A stretch of DNA of 64,000 bases, taken from Flavisolibacter longurius. Its GTDB lineage: Bacteria; Bacteroidota; Bacteroidia; Chitinophagales; Chitinophagaceae. The notes under the pieces were generated by a model. That model was not told where the DNA came from. It worked only from the letters and a program-made list of their open reading frames with translations, and made no database searches. The stretch's first letter is position 1, and every line of letters begins with the position of its first letter. Below are positions 1-7,652 of this stretch, in pieces. Made by a program: the position numbers and the translations under genes. The stretch lies in assembly GCA_013327885.1 (NCBI GenBank), contig JABUMY010000005.1, positions 248,001 through 312,000 of the forward strand, given 5' to 3'.

Positions 1-60
1 CCCTCCTCCTGCACCAGGGTATCTGTAATTGAACTGGAATTGACAGGTGCATATAGAAAG

Positions 61-92
61 CGGCTAGCTATTAGCTACTGGCCACTAGCCGG
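61..92. repeat. Heptad-word repeat downstream of rpsM
   Basis: Degenerate 7-bp tandem words of the CTATTAG/CTACTGG type fill this short stretch. The same word family recurs at 132-166, 585-657 and 781-866 and in the rRNA spacers. It lies in the gap after rpsM. Positions 1-60 could not be assigned to a gene: no rpsK start is visible on the minus strand. Confidence 0.6.
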
Positions 93-131
93 ATTTCGAT
101 TCAGATGAAGATTTTCATCCTTCTCGTAAAC

Positions 132-166
132 AAGCCAGAAGCTAGCGGCTAATAGCTAGCAGCTAT
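132..166. repeat. Heptad-word repeat abutting the rpsM stop codon
   Basis: Words of the form nnGCTAn repeat every 7 bp (for example AAGCTAG, TAGCTAG, CAGCTAT). The block ends 3 bp before the rpsM stop codon at 170-172, so it would be transcribed as the immediate 3' flank of rpsM. Confidence 0.65.
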
Positions 167-169
167 TTC

Positions 170-550
170 TTATTTCTTCGGAGCCTTCTTCTTACCAGCA
201 ACCGTTTTACGCTTGCCCTTGCGGGTGCGGCTATTGGTTTTGGTACGCTGACCTCTCAGAGGCAAGCCTTTTCTGTGACGAAGTCCACGGTAGCAAGCGA
301 TATCCAGCAAGCGCTTGATATTCATTTGCACTTCAGAACGCAGGGCACCTTCCACTTTCAGTTCGTCAGTGATGGTACCACGAATGGCTGCCAGTTCTTC
401 ATCATTCCACTCATGCACTTTTTTGCTTCTGTCAATATTGTGCGTGTCAAGAATGTAACGGGCAGTAGCGGGTCCAATACCGAAGATATAGGTCAGACCG
501 ATTTCGCCTCTTTTGTTTTTTGGTAAGTCAACGCCGGCAATACGAGCCAT
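170..550 (-). CDS. rpsM: 30S ribosomal protein S13
   Basis: Small-subunit protein S13, which binds 16S rRNA in the head and contacts the P-site tRNA and the intersubunit bridges. The 126-residue product has the normal family length. It starts [10 protein letters not shown], carries the S13 signature around residues 88-103 ([16 protein letters not shown]), and ends in a lysine/arginine-rich tail. It is the last visible gene of a minus-strand operon infA-rpmJ-rpsM, the usual bacterial order at the spc/alpha junction. The next expected gene, rpsK, is not visible in the 169 bp before the window edge, because that gap is largely heptad repeats. Confidence 0.98.
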   Translation of the reverse strand: MARIAGVDLPKNKRGEIGLTYIFGIGPATARYILDTHNIDRSKKVHEWNDEELAAIRGTITDELKVEGALRSEVQMNIKRLLDIACYRGLRHRKGLPLRGQRTKTNSRTRKGKRKTVAGKKKAPKK

Positions 551-584
551 AGTTCTATTTTAGGTTTTAAAGTCTTTTAAATTC

Positions 585-657
585 AAGCAGCTAGCTGTTA
601 GCCTCAAGCTGCTAGCCGGAAAAAGCTAACGGCTAATAGCTAATGGCTAATAGCTTT
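585..657. repeat. Heptad-word repeat between rpmJ and rpsM
   Basis: About ten degenerate 7-bp words (CTGCTAG, GGCTAAT, AGCTAAT and variants) occupy most of the 107-bp gap between rpmJ and rpsM. The block touches the rpmJ stop codon at 658-660. Because both genes should be co-transcribed, the repeat lies inside a ribosomal-protein mRNA. Confidence 0.7.
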
Positions 658-774
658 CTATCCTTGTCTTTGCTTATAACGGGGGTTCTTTTTGTTGATC
701 ACGAAAAGCTTCCCTTTGCGGCGCACGATCTTGCAATCGGCGCTTCTTTTTTTGATCGATGCTCTAACTTTCAT
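658..774 (-). CDS. rpmJ: 50S ribosomal protein L36 (zinc-free form)
   Basis: Large-subunit protein L36, 38 residues, read on the minus strand from the ATG at 774 (starts [10 protein letters not shown], ends YKQRQG). The canonical zinc form uses three cysteines and one histidine; here only Cys14 remains, with Ser at 11, Asn at 27 and Tyr near 32, so this is the C-minus form that does not bind zinc. It sits between infA and rpsM, the conserved position. It is flanked on both sides by heptad repeats. Confidence 0.95.
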   Translation of the reverse strand: MKVRASIKKRSADCKIVRRKGKLFVINKKNPRYKQRQG

Positions 775-780
775 AGTTAA

Positions 781-866
781 TTTAAGCTTTTAGCTATTGG
801 CGTTGAGCCTTTAGCAAATGAAACAATTTTTATTTCCAACCGCTAACAGCAAACCGCTAATAGCTT
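781..866. repeat. Heptad-word repeat between infA and rpmJ
   Basis: The 90-bp gap contains two runs of 7-bp words (TTAGCTA, TTGGCGT; and CCGCTAA, TAGCTTA). The second run reaches the infA stop codon at 865-867. It is the same word family as at 132-166 and 585-657. Confidence 0.6.
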
Positions 867-1083
867 ATTTGTACCTGAAAATGATACGTCCCCTCGACAG
901 GTCGTACGGACTCATCTCCACACCTACCTTGTCACCGGGCAAAATCCGTATGTAGTGCATCCGCATCTTTCCTGAGATCGTCGCCAGGATTTCGTGTCCA
1001 TTTTCGAGCTTTACCCTGAACATAGCGTTGGATAATGCTTCGATGATCGTTCCGTCCTGTTTAATTAATGGCTGTTTTGACAT
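865..1083 (-). CDS. infA: Translation initiation factor IF-1
   Basis: IF-1, which binds the 30S A site during initiation. The product is 72 residues, the standard length, starting [11 protein letters not shown] and containing the single S1/OB fold ([18 protein letters not shown], then [18 protein letters not shown]). A longer in-frame reading extends upstream to 1266 but adds 61 unrelated residues, so the ATG at 1083 was chosen. A Bacteroidota -7 element lies just upstream at 1100-1107. It is the first gene of the visible operon with rpmJ and rpsM. Confidence 0.97.
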   Translation of the reverse strand: MSKQPLIKQDGTIIEALSNAMFRVKLENGHEILATISGKMRMHYIRILPGDKVGVEMSPYDLSRGRIIFRYK

Positions 1084-1099
1084 ACAGAATTTGGAGGCG

Positions 1100-1107
1100 C
1101 GAAGATA
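1100..1107 (-). promoter_or_regulatory. Probable -7 element for infA operon
   Basis: The minus strand reads TATCTTCG, one base from the Bacteroidota -7 consensus TAnnTTTG, and it ends 16 bp before the infA start. No TTTG was found at the expected -33 spacing, so the call is moderate. Confidence 0.4.
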
Positions 1108-1273
1108 TAATATTTCAGCTATAAAAAAGAAAAGAGCAGAATTTTTCCTGCTCTTCTTCCCTATATTTTCCCAATTTTTTAAGAAGTTCCGGCCGGTTCT
1201 GGGCCAAATGGCGCCGGCAATCGTCGTTTTTGGGCTGTTTTTACTGGTCGCTGTCAGACCAACCATTTTTCCG

Positions 1274-1684
1274 TTACTTGTGTGTCGGCACCCTTTCGAG
1301 CTGTACTTTGGTCATATCGAGGTGATGATTCTGCAGCTCATGAAGATAAAGCGCATGGTTAAAATGGCGGTGATCTTCACGGTACCAAACGTCGAGATTG
1401 GTGTAATTACCAGGATCGTGTACCACCACGCGGAAGGGACCTCTTTTAAACTTGACGCCTTCGGGGGTTTCTTCTTTTTCAAACCCGAGGATGTTAATCA
1501 GCCGGTCTTCGGTCATGGGTAGGGGAATGATCTGGTCGGGGTTGTACCAAAACTCTTGGATACCGTTGTCGATCTGGGCCTGGTTCTCTTCCTTGTCAAC
1601 ATCAGTAACAACGCCTTCTCTTTCCACCCCTTCATCAATCACCTTTACCACATCGCCTGCTTTCAAATCTGAGATTGTAATCAT
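1274..1684 (-). CDS. Hypothetical protein, small soluble, Bacteroidota type
   Basis: This 136-residue protein is not recognised. The N-terminal half (about residues 1-60) looks like a small beta-rich module: [19 protein letters not shown], then [21 protein letters not shown]. The C-terminal half is rich in His, Asp and Tyr and includes [11 protein letters not shown]. There is no signal peptide or membrane segment, so it should be cytoplasmic. A good promoter lies 23-54 bp upstream and it stands alone between the infA operon and a terminator. Codon use resembles its neighbours. Function unknown. Confidence 0.8.
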   Translation of the reverse strand: MITISDLKAGDVVKVIDEGVEREGVVTDVDKEENQAQIDNGIQEFWYNPDQIIPLPMTEDRLINILGFEKEETPEGVKFKRGPFRVVVHDPGNYTNLDVWYREDHRHFNHALYLHELQNHHLDMTKVQLERVPTHK

Positions 1685-1706
1685 AACTATCCTTTTTTAG
1701 TTCATT

Positions 1707-1738
1707 CTAAAATAACCCTAAATGACAATCTGGCCAAA
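1707..1738 (-). promoter_or_regulatory. Promoter for the 136-residue hypothetical gene
   Basis: The minus strand shows TTTG (1735-1738), a 20-bp spacer, and TATTTTAG (1707-1714). This matches the Bacteroidota pattern TTTG-N19-21-TAnnTTTG with one mismatch in the -7 box. Confidence 0.5.
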
Positions 1739-1760
1739 CGGGCATTCTATTCCCTGCAAA

Positions 1761-1790
1761 TAAAAAGCCGGGCTAAAGCCCGGCTTTTTA
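1761..1790. terminator. Bidirectional rho-independent terminator
   Basis: A strong hairpin with stem AAAAAGCCGGGCT, flanked by an A run on one side and a T run on the other. It would stop minus-strand transcription arriving from the lipoprotein gene at 1999-2637. Confidence 0.8.
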
Positions 1791-1938
1791 GTCAATTGGC
1801 AAGCGACAATATGCGATTAGCAAAATTGGATGATCACGTTTCTGCGGAATTGGTACCTATTATGGTCTTACAAATTTGTTTCACGCTTCCCTTGGCCTTT
1901 GACAAGAACCAACATACGCTTACCGCGACTGCATTTCG

Positions 1939-1975
1939 CGTTGCCCATTGCTTATTGCCCATTGCCCATTGGGCT
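1939..1975. repeat. Heptad-word repeat (ATTGCCC word)
   Basis: A near-perfect run of 7-bp words, CATTGCC/CATTGCT/TATTGCC, ending 24 bp before the stop codon of the lipoprotein gene. A related word (CAATTGG) is at 1793-1799. The rest of 1791-1998 shows nothing recognisable. Confidence 0.7.
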
Positions 1976-1998
1976 TTTGACTACCGGCCAATAACAGG

Positions 1999-2637
1999 TC
2001 AATTCATCGTATAAGGAAACTTTTTCGTGGCGTTGCGCATGAGGGCATCAACCAGGCGGGTGGTAGACGAGCCCACGGAGCCGGAAGCCTCGTAGTCGTA
2101 TTTCCACAAAAGATTGCCGGATGAACCGTCGTGTATATTAATAGTGGTGGCTACTTTGTTGGTATTGCCCCAAGCACCTACCAGCAGGCCAACGGCGACG
2201 GCAGCCCCTTCCGACATGGGTTTTTCGGTACTCATACGGTCCTGCATCACGGCGTCAACACCCAGCACTTTGGCAATCTTTGCCCGGTCGGTGGTGCTAA
2301 GGTCCGCGTAGGAAATGCCGGCTTCTTTCAGCATCGCGTTGGTTTTAATAACGTCCTGGAAGGATACCGTATAGTTGAACTTTTCGCCACGGCGCAAAAA
2401 CCAGCCCTGCATTTTTTCCTGGATATCGTAAGCCATTTTCAGCCGCATGTCTTCCATTTGCTCAGGGGTGGTGCTCTTTGCCTGGTTAGGCCGCAACTGG
2501 ATGGTAACATCGGCCGGCAGGATCGCCACGGTTTTGTGTTTTGACAACGCACCGGAAAATTCAGTTGACTTGTAGATCTGGGGACCGCAGCTAACCAGCA
2601 AGAGTGTAGCAATCGCGGCAAATAGTATTGGTTTCAT
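1999..2637 (-). CDS. Lipoprotein, CsgG/GNA1162-like
   Basis: Predicted lipoprotein of 212 residues: MKPILFAAIATLLLVSC gives a signal peptide with a lipobox ending at Cys17. The ATG at 2637 was chosen over an upstream in-frame start at 2691 because it places the signal peptide at the N terminus. After the lipid anchor come KTVAILPADV, an alpha/beta stretch with VLGVDAVMQDRM, and a small hydrophobic segment AAVAVGLLVGAWG, then TTINIHDGSSGNLLWKYDYE. This arrangement resembles the CsgG/GNA1162 envelope lipoprotein fold, an inference from pattern only. No partner genes adjoin it, so the substrate or role is unknown. Confidence 0.8.
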   Translation of the reverse strand: MKPILFAAIATLLLVSCGPQIYKSTEFSGALSKHKTVAILPADVTIQLRPNQAKSTTPEQMEDMRLKMAYDIQEKMQGWFLRRGEKFNYTVSFQDVIKTNAMLKEAGISYADLSTTDRAKIAKVLGVDAVMQDRMSTEKPMSEGAAVAVGLLVGAWGNTNKVATTINIHDGSSGNLLWKYDYEASGSVGSSTTRLVDALMRNATKKFPYTMN

Positions 2638-2740
2638 AAACGCTTTGTTTTCACCAAAACTACCGGCCGCTCCTGCCAAAGAAAACCCCATTCTGCCTGA
2701 AGGTGCAAAACCATGCTGTGAGTTGTAGAAACAGCCTCCC

Positions 2741-2790
2741 TGAACTGCACAAACTGCCTACTGCTTACGGCCGACTGCCAACTGCTTTCT
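2741..2790. repeat. Heptad-word repeat at the hmgA stop codon
   Basis: Seven-bp words GCCTACT, GCTTACG, GCCGACT, GCCAACT run up to and into the stop codon of the downstream-facing gene (2790-2792). The same GCNNACT word recurs at 8438-8505. Confidence 0.7.
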
Positions 2791-3947
2791 CACTCCGCCC
2801 AGCTCATCACATAGCCATCGTTCTCGATTGCCAGGGCCTGCTTTGTCAACATCAGCGGGTGAAAGGTATCCACCATCACCGCCAGTTCCTTTGTTTCCTT
2901 GGCGCCAATGCTTTTTTCCACCGAACCGGGGTGCGGCCCGTGCGGGATGCCGGCCGGGTGCAGGGTGATCATACCACGGGTAACATTCTTGCGACTCATA
3001 AAATCGCCGTCAACATAATAGAGCAGTTCGTCGCTGTCGATATTGCTGTGATTGTAAGGCGCAGGGATGGCTTGTGGATGGTAATCGAACAGGCGGGGTA
3101 CAAAGGAGCAAACCACGAAATTGTGTGCTTCAAAGGTTTGATGAACCGGCGGCGGCTGGTGCACCCGCCCGGTGATCGGCTCAAAATCGTGAATGGAAAA
3201 TGCAAAAGGATAGCAACAGCCGTCCCAGCCAACCACGTCAAAAGGATGACCGGCATAATGAATATTATACAGGATGCCGCGCTTTTTGGTCTTTACCATA
3301 AAGTCGCCCTTTTCGGTAAACGTTTCCAGGTCTTGCGGCGCACGAATATCCCGTTCGCAAAACGGCGAATGCTCGAGCAACTGCCCGTATTTGCTCAGGT
3401 AGCGCTTGGGAAAACGGATAGGGCTGAAACTTTCGACAATAAAAAGGCGGTTGTTCTCTGTAGTGAAATGGATCTGGTAGATGGTTCCCCGCGGAATGAC
3501 CAGGTAATCGCCATAGGCGAAAGGCAGGCTGCCGTACACCGTTTTCAGCACTCCGCTGCCTTCGTGTACAAAAAGCATCTCATCGGCATCGGCGTTTTTG
3601 TAAAAATATTCAGTCAGGCTTTGCTGTGATGCTGCGAGTACAATGTGCACGTCGCCGTTGACCAGCACCGGCACACGGCTTTGCAGGAAATCTTTTTCCG
3701 GCTTGATCTTAAAGCCATCAAAGCTGCGGTGACTGAGCATTTTTTCTTCAGCCACCTCGGGTGCTACGTTTACCGGCTTTTCTGTTTTAATGATCTCCGT
3801 TGGCGGGTGAACGTGGTAGAGCAGGGAATAATCGTTGGAGAAACCTTCGGTAGAAAAAAGTTGCTCGGAATACAATCCGCCATCGGGCTTGCGAAACTGC
3901 GTATGGCGCTTGTGTGGTATTTGTCCCAGTGTATGATAATATGGCAT
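2790..3947 (-). CDS. hmgA: Homogentisate 1,2-dioxygenase family protein
   Basis: Non-heme iron dioxygenase expected to open the ring of homogentisate to maleylacetoacetate in tyrosine/phenylalanine breakdown. The 385-residue product has the double-cupin layout of the family. The likely iron ligands are His300 (YNHSNIDSDE), a Glu about seven residues later, and His336 in HPAGIPHGPHP. Other conserved family stretches are VIPRGTIYQI (about 150-159) and VVGWDGCCYPFAFSIHDFEP (238-257). No fumarylacetoacetase or 4-hydroxyphenylpyruvate dioxygenase is next to it, so the pathway genes must lie elsewhere. The start ATG at 3947 gives the normal family length. Confidence 0.88.
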   Translation of the reverse strand: MPYYHTLGQIPHKRHTQFRKPDGGLYSEQLFSTEGFSNDYSLLYHVHPPTEIIKTEKPVNVAPEVAEEKMLSHRSFDGFKIKPEKDFLQSRVPVLVNGDVHIVLAASQQSLTEYFYKNADADEMLFVHEGSGVLKTVYGSLPFAYGDYLVIPRGTIYQIHFTTENNRLFIVESFSPIRFPKRYLSKYGQLLEHSPFCERDIRAPQDLETFTEKGDFMVKTKKRGILYNIHYAGHPFDVVGWDGCCYPFAFSIHDFEPITGRVHQPPPVHQTFEAHNFVVCSFVPRLFDYHPQAIPAPYNHSNIDSDELLYYVDGDFMSRKNVTRGMITLHPAGIPHGPHPGSVEKSIGAKETKELAVMVDTFHPLMLTKQALAIENDGYVMSWAE

Positions 3948-3958
3948 AGGAGGAATGT

Positions 3959-3996
3959 GATAGTCTGATAATACGATAATTTGATAATTAGAGAAT
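3959..3996. repeat. Octad-word repeat upstream of hmgA
   Basis: Degenerate 8-bp words (GTCTGATA, ATACGATA, ATTTGATA) lie directly 5' of the dioxygenase start. The rest of the gap to 4261 holds only a small hairpin near 4138-4160 and nothing else recognisable. Confidence 0.5.
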
Positions 3997-4261
3997 GCAT
4001 GGGTTGGGTGCCGATGCAGTGGGAAAGGAAAGCTCGAGGGTCTTCAGCAGGAAAACATATTTCCACTGACGTTTATCGATCCAATAAGTAAAGTTTCGAT
4101 GCAGGGGCATAACGCAAGCAATGTTAGCTTAAAGGTAAGGCTTCCTGTAAAAAGGAAGAGTTGATCGGCGTATCGGGAAAGACAGCAACCAACGACCTGT
4201 TCAAAAGAAAAGCAGAACATTGCAAAAGAAAGCTGGCCCTAAATGGCCGGGAGAAAAGAGC

Positions 4262-4792
4262 ATGAAACGGATTGGATTGATCTCAGACACACATGGTTTT
4301 TTGGACGAAGCGGTTTTCCGGCATTTTAAAGACTGCCACGAAATATGGCATGCCGGTGATTTTGGTACGGTTGCCATTGCCGAGCAACTGAAAGAAAAAA
4401 CAGGCCTGCCGCTGCGAGGAGTGTATGGTAATATTGACGGCACCGATGTGCGAAGCGTTTACCCAAAAACGTTAGTGTGGAACTGCGAGGACGTGACGGT
4501 GTACATGACCCATATCGGCGGTTACCCGGGGCGCTATGCGCCGGGCATTAAACAAGAACTGCAGAACAGCGGTGCACGGCTTTTTATCTGCGGCCACTCG
4601 CACATCTTAAAGGTCATTTACGATGAAAAGATCGGCTGCCTGCACATGAACCCCGGTGCTGCCGGCAACCAGGGCTGGCACAAAGTGCGAACGCTTATCC
4701 GTTTTACTATTGATGGTGCCAACATCAGGGATGCCGAGGTGATTGAATTGGGGATGAGAGGAAGCCCCCTGTCCCCCGGTGGGGGGACTTAG
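4262..4792 (+). CDS. YfcE/MJ0936-type metallophosphoesterase
   Basis: Calcineurin-like phosphodiesterase of 176 residues. All metal-binding motifs are visible: D9-T-H11, G-D33, G-N57, H84 and the final G-H112-S-H114. These coordinate two metal ions for hydrolysis of phosphodiesters; the natural substrate of this family is uncertain. The ATG at 4262 (MKRIGLISDTHG) was preferred to an upstream in-frame start at 4220, since the fold begins right there. The last nine codons and the stop come from a REP-like repeat (4764-4795), so the C terminus GSPLSPGGGT is probably not ancestral. Confidence 0.9.
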   Translation: MKRIGLISDTHGFLDEAVFRHFKDCHEIWHAGDFGTVAIAEQLKEKTGLPLRGVYGNIDGTDVRSVYPKTLVWNCEDVTVYMTHIGGYPGRYAPGIKQELQNSGARLFICGHSHILKVIYDEKIGCLHMNPGAAGNQGWHKVRTLIRFTIDGANIRDAEVIELGMRGSPLSPGGGT

Positions 4793-4795
4793 GTC
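4764..4795 (+). repeat. REP-like palindromic element, left copy
   Basis: A 32-bp G/C-rich element with the core CCCCCTGTCCCCCGGTGGGG. It matches the element at 5015-5046 in inverted orientation at 31 of 32 positions. It supplies the stop codon of the phosphoesterase gene. Confidence 0.8.
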
Positions 4796-4933
4796 GATTA
4801 TTCATTTGTACAGGCAGCTTTTCACCCAGTACAATGTGTTTCTATTTCCCTTTGTTGAATAGGATTCATGGACGTAGAAGTGTGCGACGCAACAGAAGTT
4901 CAATAGTAGCAACCCTGTTCAGTACATAAAAAA

Positions 4934-4960
4934 AAATGCCTGTTGTTGAAACAGGCATTT
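4934..4960. terminator. Terminator hairpin between the two REP-like copies
   Basis: A stem of AAATGCCTGTT with AACAGGCATTT, preceded by an A run, in the 219-bp interior between the inverted REP-like copies. It could stop transcription in either direction. No ORF was recognised in the interior. Confidence 0.65.
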
Positions 4961-5014
4961 GTTATGAAAAAAAGACATTGCTAAAGGAAAAATTGCAGGT
5001 AGAATAGTTATTCT

Positions 5015-5046
5015 GACCTAAGTTCCCCCACCGGGGGACAGGGGGC
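5015..5046 (-). repeat. REP-like palindromic element, right copy
   Basis: Inverted partner of 4764-4795 with one mismatch in 32 bp. It ends 9 bp before the stop codon of the membrane protein gene. Together the pair brackets a 283-bp segment. Confidence 0.8.
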
Positions 5047-5055
5047 CGGCCGGCA

Positions 5056-5529
5056 TTAAAACCAACCACTCGCTGCACCCACCACACGGAAAGGCCAGGG
5101 AATAGAAACAAGGATGATCAGCAAGGCCAAAAGGTAAAAGATTACGGTGCGTTTGTGCTTTGCCCGGTCGCTCATGGGTTTGCGCCCCTGGGCTTTGCCA
5201 ATGTGCAACAGGATAATAGCGATGAGCATTCCAACCAGGTGTTCCACCGCAAAAAAGCGGGTGGTGGGTTCTTTCATGACAGCACCCATGCCGCCTTCCA
5301 ACTGAAACATTTTATAACCTCTTGGACCAGCCACATAAAGATAGATACCTACCAGCAGCATAATATCGGCAGCAATGGTGAGGAAAAGGCCTAAACGATT
5401 ATCGGATTTAATATAGGGCCTGTTACCGGCGATCAAACTATTGAAAATTGCAAAAAGCAAAAGCAGCAAAACAACCCACCGTCCTACACTGTGAATATGT
5501 CGCATAACTTCATAAAACGTTACTTCCAT
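5056..5529 (-). CDS. Four-helix membrane protein, cytochrome B-like annotation family
   Basis: Integral inner-membrane protein of 157 residues with about four hydrophobic helices (VVLLLLLFAIFNSLIAG; LFLTIAADIMLLVGIYLYVA; LVGMLIAIILLHIG; IFYLLALLIILVSIPW). Histidines sit next to helix ends (RHIHSVGRW, VEHLVGM, LLHIGKAQ), the pattern that leads similar Bacteroidota proteins to be called cytochrome B; heme binding is not proven by the sequence. The ATG at 5529 (MEVTFYEV) was chosen over an in-frame TTG at 5553. The gene stands alone next to a REP-like element. Confidence 0.75.
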   Translation of the reverse strand: MEVTFYEVMRHIHSVGRWVVLLLLLFAIFNSLIAGNRPYIKSDNRLGLFLTIAADIMLLVGIYLYVAGPRGYKMFQLEGGMGAVMKEPTTRFFAVEHLVGMLIAIILLHIGKAQGRKPMSDRAKHKRTVIFYLLALLIILVSIPWPFRVVGAASGWF

Positions 5530-5642
5530 TCCTGTTGATTTTGATTGGGTCAAAGATAGGCGGGAAAAGGAAACGCCGTGTTCGTCCCTTTAAAGAATTC
5601 ATTTCTGCTTTCTGAAAGCAGTTCATTTAGTCAAATGCATCC

Positions 5643-5677
5643 CTTTGCCAATTGCTGATTTCTCATTGCTCTTTGGA
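5643..5677. repeat. Heptad-word repeat at the 3' end of the propeller gene
   Basis: Short run of words CCAATTG, CTGATTT, CTCATTG, CTCTTTG. It ends 5 bp from the stop codon of the 5683-6777 gene, as at other loci. Confidence 0.5.
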
Positions 5678-5682
5678 AACAC

Positions 5683-6777
5683 TCACTCTTCCCAATCAGC
5701 AATAAAAATATTGGTATCCCTTGTGCCGCCGTTGTTGCGGTTACTGGAAAAAATGATCTTTTTGCCGTTAGGACTAAACATCGGGAAGGCATCAAAGCCC
5801 TTGTCGTGGCTGATCTTTTCCATGCCGCTGCCATCGGCTTTCATCACATACATGTTAAACGGAAAGCCACGCTTGTATTCGTGGTTGCTGCAAAAAATAA
5901 AGTTGCCATCGGGCTTGAAGTTGGGTGCCCAGTTGGCCTGTCCCAACGATGTTACCTGCTGCACATTGCTGCCATCCGCATTGGCCACAAACACTTCCAT
6001 TTGCGTGGGAGCTACCAGACCTTCTGCTAACAGCTCCTTGTATTCTTTTATCTCCGCCTCGGTCTTGGGGCGGCTGGCACGCCAGATCAGTTTTTTCCCG
6101 TCGGGACTAAACCAGGCACCACCATCATAACCCAATTCACGTGTAACCTGCGTCGTGACACCGCTGGCCAGGTCCATGACATAAAGGTCAAGATCGCCGT
6201 TGCGCACCGAGCTAAAGACCATCTTTTTCCCGTCAGGTGAAAGCGTAGCTTCAGCATCATAGCCCGGTGTGTCGGTCAGTTTTTTTACAATCTTTCCTGT
6301 CAGATCGGCCATGTAAATATCGTAGCTGCTGTACAGGGGCCAGATGTAGCGGTTGCCGTATTTGCTGCGGTCGGGCACCGGCGGGCAGGCTTCACTGCCT
6401 TCGTGGGTGGAAGCATAAACAATATGCTTGTTGTCCTTTGTAAAAAAAGCGCAGGTGGTGCGGCCTTTGCCCGTGCTCACCAGTTGGTAGGTAAACTTCT
6501 CTCCTTTTGCCGGCACCTTGCCGTAGTAGATCTGGTCGCAGGGAATGCCGTCTTTTACCGATGTGCGCTGAAAGACGATCGCTTTTTCATCATAACTCCA
6601 GTAGGCTTCGGCATTGTCGCCGCCAAAAGTGAGCTGCTGCAGGTTGCGAAAATATTTTTCTTCGGGATAGCGCAAGGTATCAGCCGCCGGGTTGCCTTGC
6701 GCAGAGGCCACACCTCCCACAACGCTTGAACAAAACGATAGCACAGCAAAAGCAACGTAGAAATATTTTTTAACCAT
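5683..6777 (-). CDS. Secreted TolB-like beta-propeller protein (PD40 repeats)
   Basis: Exported protein of 364 residues with an N-terminal signal peptide (MVKKYFYVAFAVLSFCSSVV). The rest is a chain of WD40-like PD40 blades, each showing a form of SPDGKKMVFSS: ATLSPDGKKMVFSS, AWFSPDGKKLIWRA, PNFKPDGNFIFCS and PMFSPNGKKIIFSS. Such propellers occur in TolB and in the N-terminal domain of S9 peptidases; here no peptidase domain follows, so it is a binding or scaffold protein of unknown partner. Its start is divergent from the TPR lipoprotein at 6884. Confidence 0.85.
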   Translation of the reverse strand: MVKKYFYVAFAVLSFCSSVVGGVASAQGNPAADTLRYPEEKYFRNLQQLTFGGDNAEAYWSYDEKAIVFQRTSVKDGIPCDQIYYGKVPAKGEKFTYQLVSTGKGRTTCAFFTKDNKHIVYASTHEGSEACPPVPDRSKYGNRYIWPLYSSYDIYMADLTGKIVKKLTDTPGYDAEATLSPDGKKMVFSSVRNGDLDLYVMDLASGVTTQVTRELGYDGGAWFSPDGKKLIWRASRPKTEAEIKEYKELLAEGLVAPTQMEVFVANADGSNVQQVTSLGQANWAPNFKPDGNFIFCSNHEYKRGFPFNMYVMKADGSGMEKISHDKGFDAFPMFSPNGKKIIFSSNRNNGGTRDTNIFIADWEE

Positions 6778-6845
6778 AAGAAGATTTTAGCCGCTTGCAA
6801 AAGCATTGCAAAAATATCGGCTGCCGCCGCATTCCGGCAGAGATT

Positions 6846-6879
6846 TTTGTTTGTGGCTAACCCGCATGCTATAGTTTTG
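6846..6879 (+). promoter_or_regulatory. Promoter of the TPR lipoprotein gene (near-leaderless)
   Basis: TTTG (6846-6849 or 6850-6853) and TAGTTTTG (6872-6879) match the Bacteroidota promoter with an 18- or 22-bp spacer. The -7 box ends only 4 bp before the ATG at 6884, so the mRNA should start at or almost at the start codon. Confidence 0.55.
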
Positions 6880-6883
6880 AAAC

Positions 6884-7648
6884 ATGGGTAAGATATGTTC
6901 GTGGTTATTCGCTTCGCTTCTTCTCTTTTCGTGCAGCAACGAAGAAAAAAATGTGGCGCAAAACATTCCGTCGCAGCAAAAGACAATGGACAGCATTGCC
7001 ACCCAGATCAACGCCGCCCGTTCGCTCCAGGAAAGCGGGCAAACTGCAAGAGCCCTGGCCATCGCCGACAGCATGCTGCAAAAATTTCCCGGTCAACTCG
7101 ATGCCATTGGCATCAAAGCCGAAATTTTAAAAGAGCAGGGTAAAAACGAAGAAGCCCTCGCTCTTCTTGAAAAGGCCTATACGCTGCAACCGCGTGACAA
7201 AGAAACGGCGTACAACCTGGCGTACGAATATGCCGAAGCCAAAAGCCCCAAAGCACTTTCCTTAACAGACACACTCATTAAATACGACAAAACAGAAACG
7301 GTTGCCCGTGCCTGGTATATCAAAGCATCGTACTTCCGTAACCTGGGCAACGAAAAAGAAGCCCTGCGTTATTATGATTCTTCTGCCGTAGCCGACTATA
7401 ATTTCCTGGACACCTATCTTGACAAAGGCCAGTTGCAGTTCGAGCAAAAAAAATTTGAAGCTGCCCTGCGCACCTTTGCCACGGGGCAAAAGCTTTCGCC
7501 CGGTACCGCCGATTTTTATTTTTGGGTGGCCAAAACCCAACAGGCCATGGGCAACACCGGAGATGCTAAAATGAATTATGAACGTGCCTTTGCTTTGGAT
7601 AAGTCTATGACGGAAGCAAAGGCGGCAGCGGAGGCAATTGGTAAATAA
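6884..7648 (+). CDS. TPR-repeat lipoprotein
   Basis: Lipoprotein of 254 residues: MGKICSWLFASLLLFSC ends in a lipobox Cys17. The mature part consists of tetratricopeptide repeats, helical pairs seen as ALAIADSMLQKFP, EALALLEKAYTLQPRDKETA, EALRYYDSSAVAD, ALRTFATGQKLSPGTADFYF and AKMNYERAFALDKS. TPR proteins act as protein-binding scaffolds; at the membrane, roles in envelope assembly or gliding are common, but nothing here decides between them. Its promoter leaves almost no 5' leader. It is followed by heptad repeats and rpe. Confidence 0.85.
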   Translation: MGKICSWLFASLLLFSCSNEEKNVAQNIPSQQKTMDSIATQINAARSLQESGQTARALAIADSMLQKFPGQLDAIGIKAEILKEQGKNEEALALLEKAYTLQPRDKETAYNLAYEYAEAKSPKALSLTDTLIKYDKTETVARAWYIKASYFRNLGNEKEALRYYDSSAVADYNFLDTYLDKGQLQFEQKKFEAALRTFATGQKLSPGTADFYFWVAKTQQAMGNTGDAKMNYERAFALDKSMTEAKAAAEAIGK

Positions 7649-7652
7649 CACC

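Noticed and set aside
132-657. Word repeats as a CRISPR array
   Set aside because: Units are 7 bp and degenerate, with no constant 24-36 bp repeats, spacers or cas genes.
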